A stretch of DNA of 34,985 nucleotides. Source: Endomicrobiia bacterium (GTDB lineage: Bacteria; Elusimicrobiota; Endomicrobiia; Endomicrobiales; Endomicrobiaceae). The stretch is taken from contig WRNH01000005.1 in NCBI GenBank assembly GCA_009776745.1, forward strand, positions 15,566-50,550, read 5' to 3'. Shown here in pieces: positions 32,878 through 34,985 of this stretch (position 1 is the first letter of the stretch; each line of letters opens with the position of its first letter). The translations under genes and the position numbers were made by a program. Below the pieces are notes generated by a model, which searched no databases, was not told the DNA's origin, and saw nothing but the letters and a program-made list of their open reading frames with translations.

Positions 32878-33672
32878 TTATTTTAAATCATCCGGAATTT
32901 CTCTTGGAGGAAGTTTGATTCCTATCAGTTCAAAAGCGCCCGAAATTATTGCTCCGATAAAATAAATCACCCATATGTACGTGTAATAAGAACCGAAAAC
33001 GACCGCGGCTCCTGCGACGAGAAACGATACGGAAAATATCATGAGGCTCGCTTCAAGATATTTCCATTTTTTCGGCATGAGATTGTAAATATGCGCGAGC
33101 TGGTAATTGTGTCTCCTGTGCCTGACATAAGCCGCCGCCAAAAGAAAAAATCCTACCGGCGAAACAAGCTGGCATATCAAATGGATTATTACAAGCTGCG
33201 CTACAGGCGCTCCGGAAGCAAACCAAACCGGATCGTACATATTTATCGTTCCCCATGTGTAAATGATTTTTGAACTTGTCGCGGCAATACTGTTGACGAG
33301 AACAAATATAATTCCCATAAGTATTCCGATGGTGTAAGCCGCGAATGTCGACGACTTGGGCGCTCCGCTTGGAGTCGGGACCCAATGAAAAATCGCGACA
33401 AGGATCGACGGCGCTATTACGGCCATCAAAAAAAATTGTCTGACGGAATTGATTATCATCGGCCACGGATGAGGACCGATAATGTTTTGCAAAGGGCGGG
33501 TTAAAAAATAAATCCCGAACATTATAAAAGCGATCTCCAATTTTTTAAATCCGATTTCTCCGAACATTATCGAACGGAATTTGCTTGTGCGTTTTACTTC
33601 AAGAGCCATGAAAAAATATAAAAGCCCCGTTATCAGCGGCAGAAAAATTGTTGTTGCTAAATCTAAGTTCAT
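32878..33672 (-). CDS. Seven-helix membrane protein of unknown function
   Basis: The product is 264 aa with about seven hydrophobic segments (roughly residues 5-25, 45-60, 80-100, 108-130, 148-180, 205-225 and 228-250). AAGGTGA lies just upstream of the ATG. Conserved-looking features are a loop HWVPTPSGAPKSST, a basic cytoplasmic loop AYVRHRRHNYQLAHIY, and a polar tail IKLPPREIPDDLK. I could not place it in a family; the size and helix count recall stand-alone 7TM sensor-like proteins, but no kinase or cyclase domain is attached. It is transcribed in the same direction as folD, from which it is separated by a 184-bp structured region, so it is probably a separate unit. The gene call is good; the function is unknown. 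Confidence 0.75.
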   Translation of the reverse strand: MNLDLATTIFLPLITGLLYFFMALEVKRTSKFRSIMFGEIGFKKLEIAFIMFGIYFLTRPLQNIIGPHPWPMIINSVRQFFLMAVIAPSILVAIFHWVPTPSGAPKSSTFAAYTIGILMGIIFVLVNSIAATSSKIIYTWGTINMYDPVWFASGAPVAQLVIIHLICQLVSPVGFFLLAAAYVRHRRHNYQLAHIYNLMPKKWKYLEASLMIFSVSFLVAGAAVVFGSYYTYIWVIYFIGAIISGAFELIGIKLPPREIPDDLK

Positions 33673-33700
33673 TTAGTCACCTTTTAACGACAGAATGGAG

Positions 33701-33796
33701 AGTGAAAAGTGAAGAGCGGAGATAAAGCGTTTTCGCTTTGCGAAAACCTAAAGCAGATTTCGGCTTTGCCGAAACCCAGTATTTTCACTTTTCACT
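33701..33796. repeat. Cruciform-type intergenic repeat: outer inverted arms with two inner perfect hairpins
   Basis: Outer arms AGTGAAAAGTGAA (33701-33713) and TTCACTTTTCACT (33784-33796) are perfect inverted copies. Between them are GTTTTCGC-TTT-GCGAAAAC (33729-33747) and TTTCGGC-TTT-GCCGAAA (33758-33774). Together they form a three-way junction. It lies downstream of folD and before the 7-TM gene, with no coding capacity. Confidence 0.75.
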
Positions 33797-33856
33797 TTGT
33801 TTTCATATTTTTATTTTGCGTCGTCACGCAGTTCATCTTGTAAACGAAAGACGCCG

Positions 33857-34762
33857 TCAAACTTCTAAGCGTCCGGGTTTCGCCGCGCATTGCGCGGCTT
33901 TTCTGCCGACAAAAGCTTTCAATGTATTGTCAAGCAGCATGGTGATCGTCATTGGGCCGACTCCTCCGGGCACCGGTGTAATCGTAATATCCATGTCTTT
34001 AACGCTTTCAAAATCAATGTCTCCGCATAAACCTTCGGCCGTTCTGTTTATTCCCACGTCGATCGCGCAAGCCCCGTCTTTAATAAAATCTTTATTGATG
34101 AATTTCGGCTTTCCTATGGCGGCGATCACAATATCCGCGCTTTTGCATAATTCTTTTAAATTTTTCGTCTTTGAATGCGCCATAATGACCGTCGCGTTAT
34201 TTGCAAGAAGAAGCATTGAAAGAGGTTTCCCGACAAGATTTGATCTCCCTATGACAACAGCGGTTTTGCCTTCCATTTGTACGTTTGATTTTTGCAGCAA
34301 ATGAATAATTCCGGAAGGCGTGCACGAAACCAAAATATTTTTTTCTGTTATATCGTTCCGGTTTTTTGAAAGGTTCAGCAGTCCCGCATTGTAAGGATGA
34401 AGCCCGTCAACGTCTTTTGCAGGATCTATATTGTTGACGCATTCGTCTGCGAAACTGTTGTCCGGAAGAGGAAGCTGCAAAAGGATCCCGTCAATTTCCG
34501 GATCGGCGTTCAGTTTTTTTATTAAAGCGGCAATATCTTCTTTGGACGAATCCGCGGCAAGGCTGTGATGAAAGGATCTGATTCCCGCGTCCCGGCACGC
34601 CTTAATTTTTGATCCGATATAAACTTTGCTTGCGGGATCTTCTCCTACAAGTATTGTCGCAAGCCCCGGAACTTTGCCGGTTTCCAGCTTGATTTTTTCA
34701 ACCTTTTGTTTAATTTCCAGCCTCTTTTCCTCGGAAATTTTTTTTCCGTCGATCAAAATCAT
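33857..34762 (-). CDS. folD: FolD: methylene-THF dehydrogenase / methenyl-THF cyclohydrolase
   Basis: The product is 301 aa. FolD oxidises 5,10-methylene-THF to 5,10-methenyl-THF with NADP and hydrolyses it to 10-formyl-THF, supplying purine and formyl-Met synthesis. The catalytic Y-x-x-x-K is Y48-I-G-S-K52 within DPASKVYIGSKIKAC. QLPLP, DVDGLHP, the dinucleotide-binding GRSNLVGKP and the C-terminal PGGVGPMT follow in the right order and spacing. The start follows a GAGG and is 7 bp after the end of a PilZ-like gene, so both are in one operon. The C-terminus (KPGRLEV) is slightly longer than usual. Identification is certain. Confidence 0.97.
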   Translation of the reverse strand: MILIDGKKISEEKRLEIKQKVEKIKLETGKVPGLATILVGEDPASKVYIGSKIKACRDAGIRSFHHSLAADSSKEDIAALIKKLNADPEIDGILLQLPLPDNSFADECVNNIDPAKDVDGLHPYNAGLLNLSKNRNDITEKNILVSCTPSGIIHLLQKSNVQMEGKTAVVIGRSNLVGKPLSMLLLANNATVIMAHSKTKNLKELCKSADIVIAAIGKPKFINKDFIKDGACAIDVGINRTAEGLCGDIDFESVKDMDITITPVPGGVGPMTITMLLDNTLKAFVGRKAAQCAAKPGRLEV

Positions 34763-34769
34763 AAACGCC

Positions 34770-34985
34770 TCAATATAAATTAAAATATTTTAAAAGATAA
34801 TCGTTAAATTCCGTAAACTTTTTAACGTTTGTCTCGCAGTATCTTGCTCCGTAAAGAATTCCGAAACCGCCGGCAGACATGTATAAAATTTCAGTAAGTA
34901 TATTGTAGTTTTTTCCGTCCGGCGAAATAAAATGCAGCGTAAGTTTTTCTCCGGGGAGAAATTCTTTTTTTGATTCTATCCCGAT
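34770..34985 (-). CDS. C-terminal end of a probable PilZ-domain protein, cut by the window edge
   Basis: The visible 71 residues run from the window edge to TGA at 34770. They read KKEFLPGEKLTLHFISPDGK, ILTEILYMSAGGFGILYGARY and end with DYLLKYFNLY. The order of a basic/hydrophobic strand, a P-x-x-G strand turn and G-x-x-Y-G-x-x-Y fits the C-terminal half of a PilZ-type six-stranded barrel, which in many proteins binds c-di-GMP. The N-terminal part with the R-x-x-x-R ligand motif is outside the window, so binding cannot be judged. It is immediately upstream (7 bp) of folD. The call is tentative. Confidence 0.45.
   Translation of the reverse strand: MGIESKKEFLPGEKLTLHFISPDGKNYNILTEILYMSAGGFGILYGARYCETNVKKFTEFNDYLLKYFNLY

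Noticed and set aside
33738-34304. Plus-strand 188-codon open frame
   Set aside because: It is antisense to folD, whose identity is certain.

Overview
The window looks like chromosomal DNA from a low-GC, Gram-negative-type bacterium. The outer-membrane autotransporter and the absence of any virus module support this. The best guess is a member of the Elusimicrobiota (Endomicrobia-like). This rests on the combination of giant exported proteins with a QDLH/GG[FY]H N-terminal domain, a chlamydia-style Pmp-repeat autotransporter and a tiny lysine-rich histone H1-like protein. It is an inference from gene content only; no 16S rRNA gene is present.

Region 1 (1-17958, all minus strand): the 3'-truncated Pmp-like autotransporter (1-3069); then, in transcription order from the right, a small secreted/membrane protein of unknown function (17473-17958) with its own terminator, a 2127-aa giant protein (10845-17228), a 1727-aa giant protein (5600-10783), a duplicated holin-4-like membrane protein (4600-5535) and a Pif1/RecD2-like helicase (3300-4568). 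The two giants share an N-terminal exported TIKI/EreA/ChaN-like domain and a similar C-terminal tail. One then carries a membrane-embedded GT2 glycosyltransferase; the other carries an internal lipoprotein-like signal, an alpha/alpha-toroid (glycosidase-like) domain and a beta-sandwich-like segment. The likely theme is synthesis and processing of an envelope glycan, and this is the strongest candidate for an undescribed system.

Region 2 (18000-23250): tRNA-Arg(ACG), a LCM/PPM-type methyltransferase, a decayed type IIS restriction-modification locus (frameshifted bifunctional M.FokI-type adenine methylase followed by a truncated AlwI-family endonuclease), a NifU-like Fe-S scaffold, a YfcE-type phosphodiesterase, and tRNA-Glu(CTC), whose 3' end plus terminator is duplicated 225 bp downstream. 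This has the look of accessory or integration-prone DNA.

Region 3 (23250-34985): FIST sensor plus cytoplasmic hybrid histidine kinase (minus), RtcB RNA ligase (plus), FMN azoreductase (minus), a small methyltransferase, an SPFH/band-7 protein translationally coupled to a divergent NAD-kinase-like protein, SerS (plus), a 35-aa histone H1-like protein, a 7-TM membrane protein, FolD, and the end of a PilZ-like gene (all minus). Intergenic regions hold several unrelated-sequence but similarly built inverted repeats, including a 98-bp MITE-like element next to serS. Several genes carry TGN-extended -10 promoters, two of which would give leaderless mRNAs.
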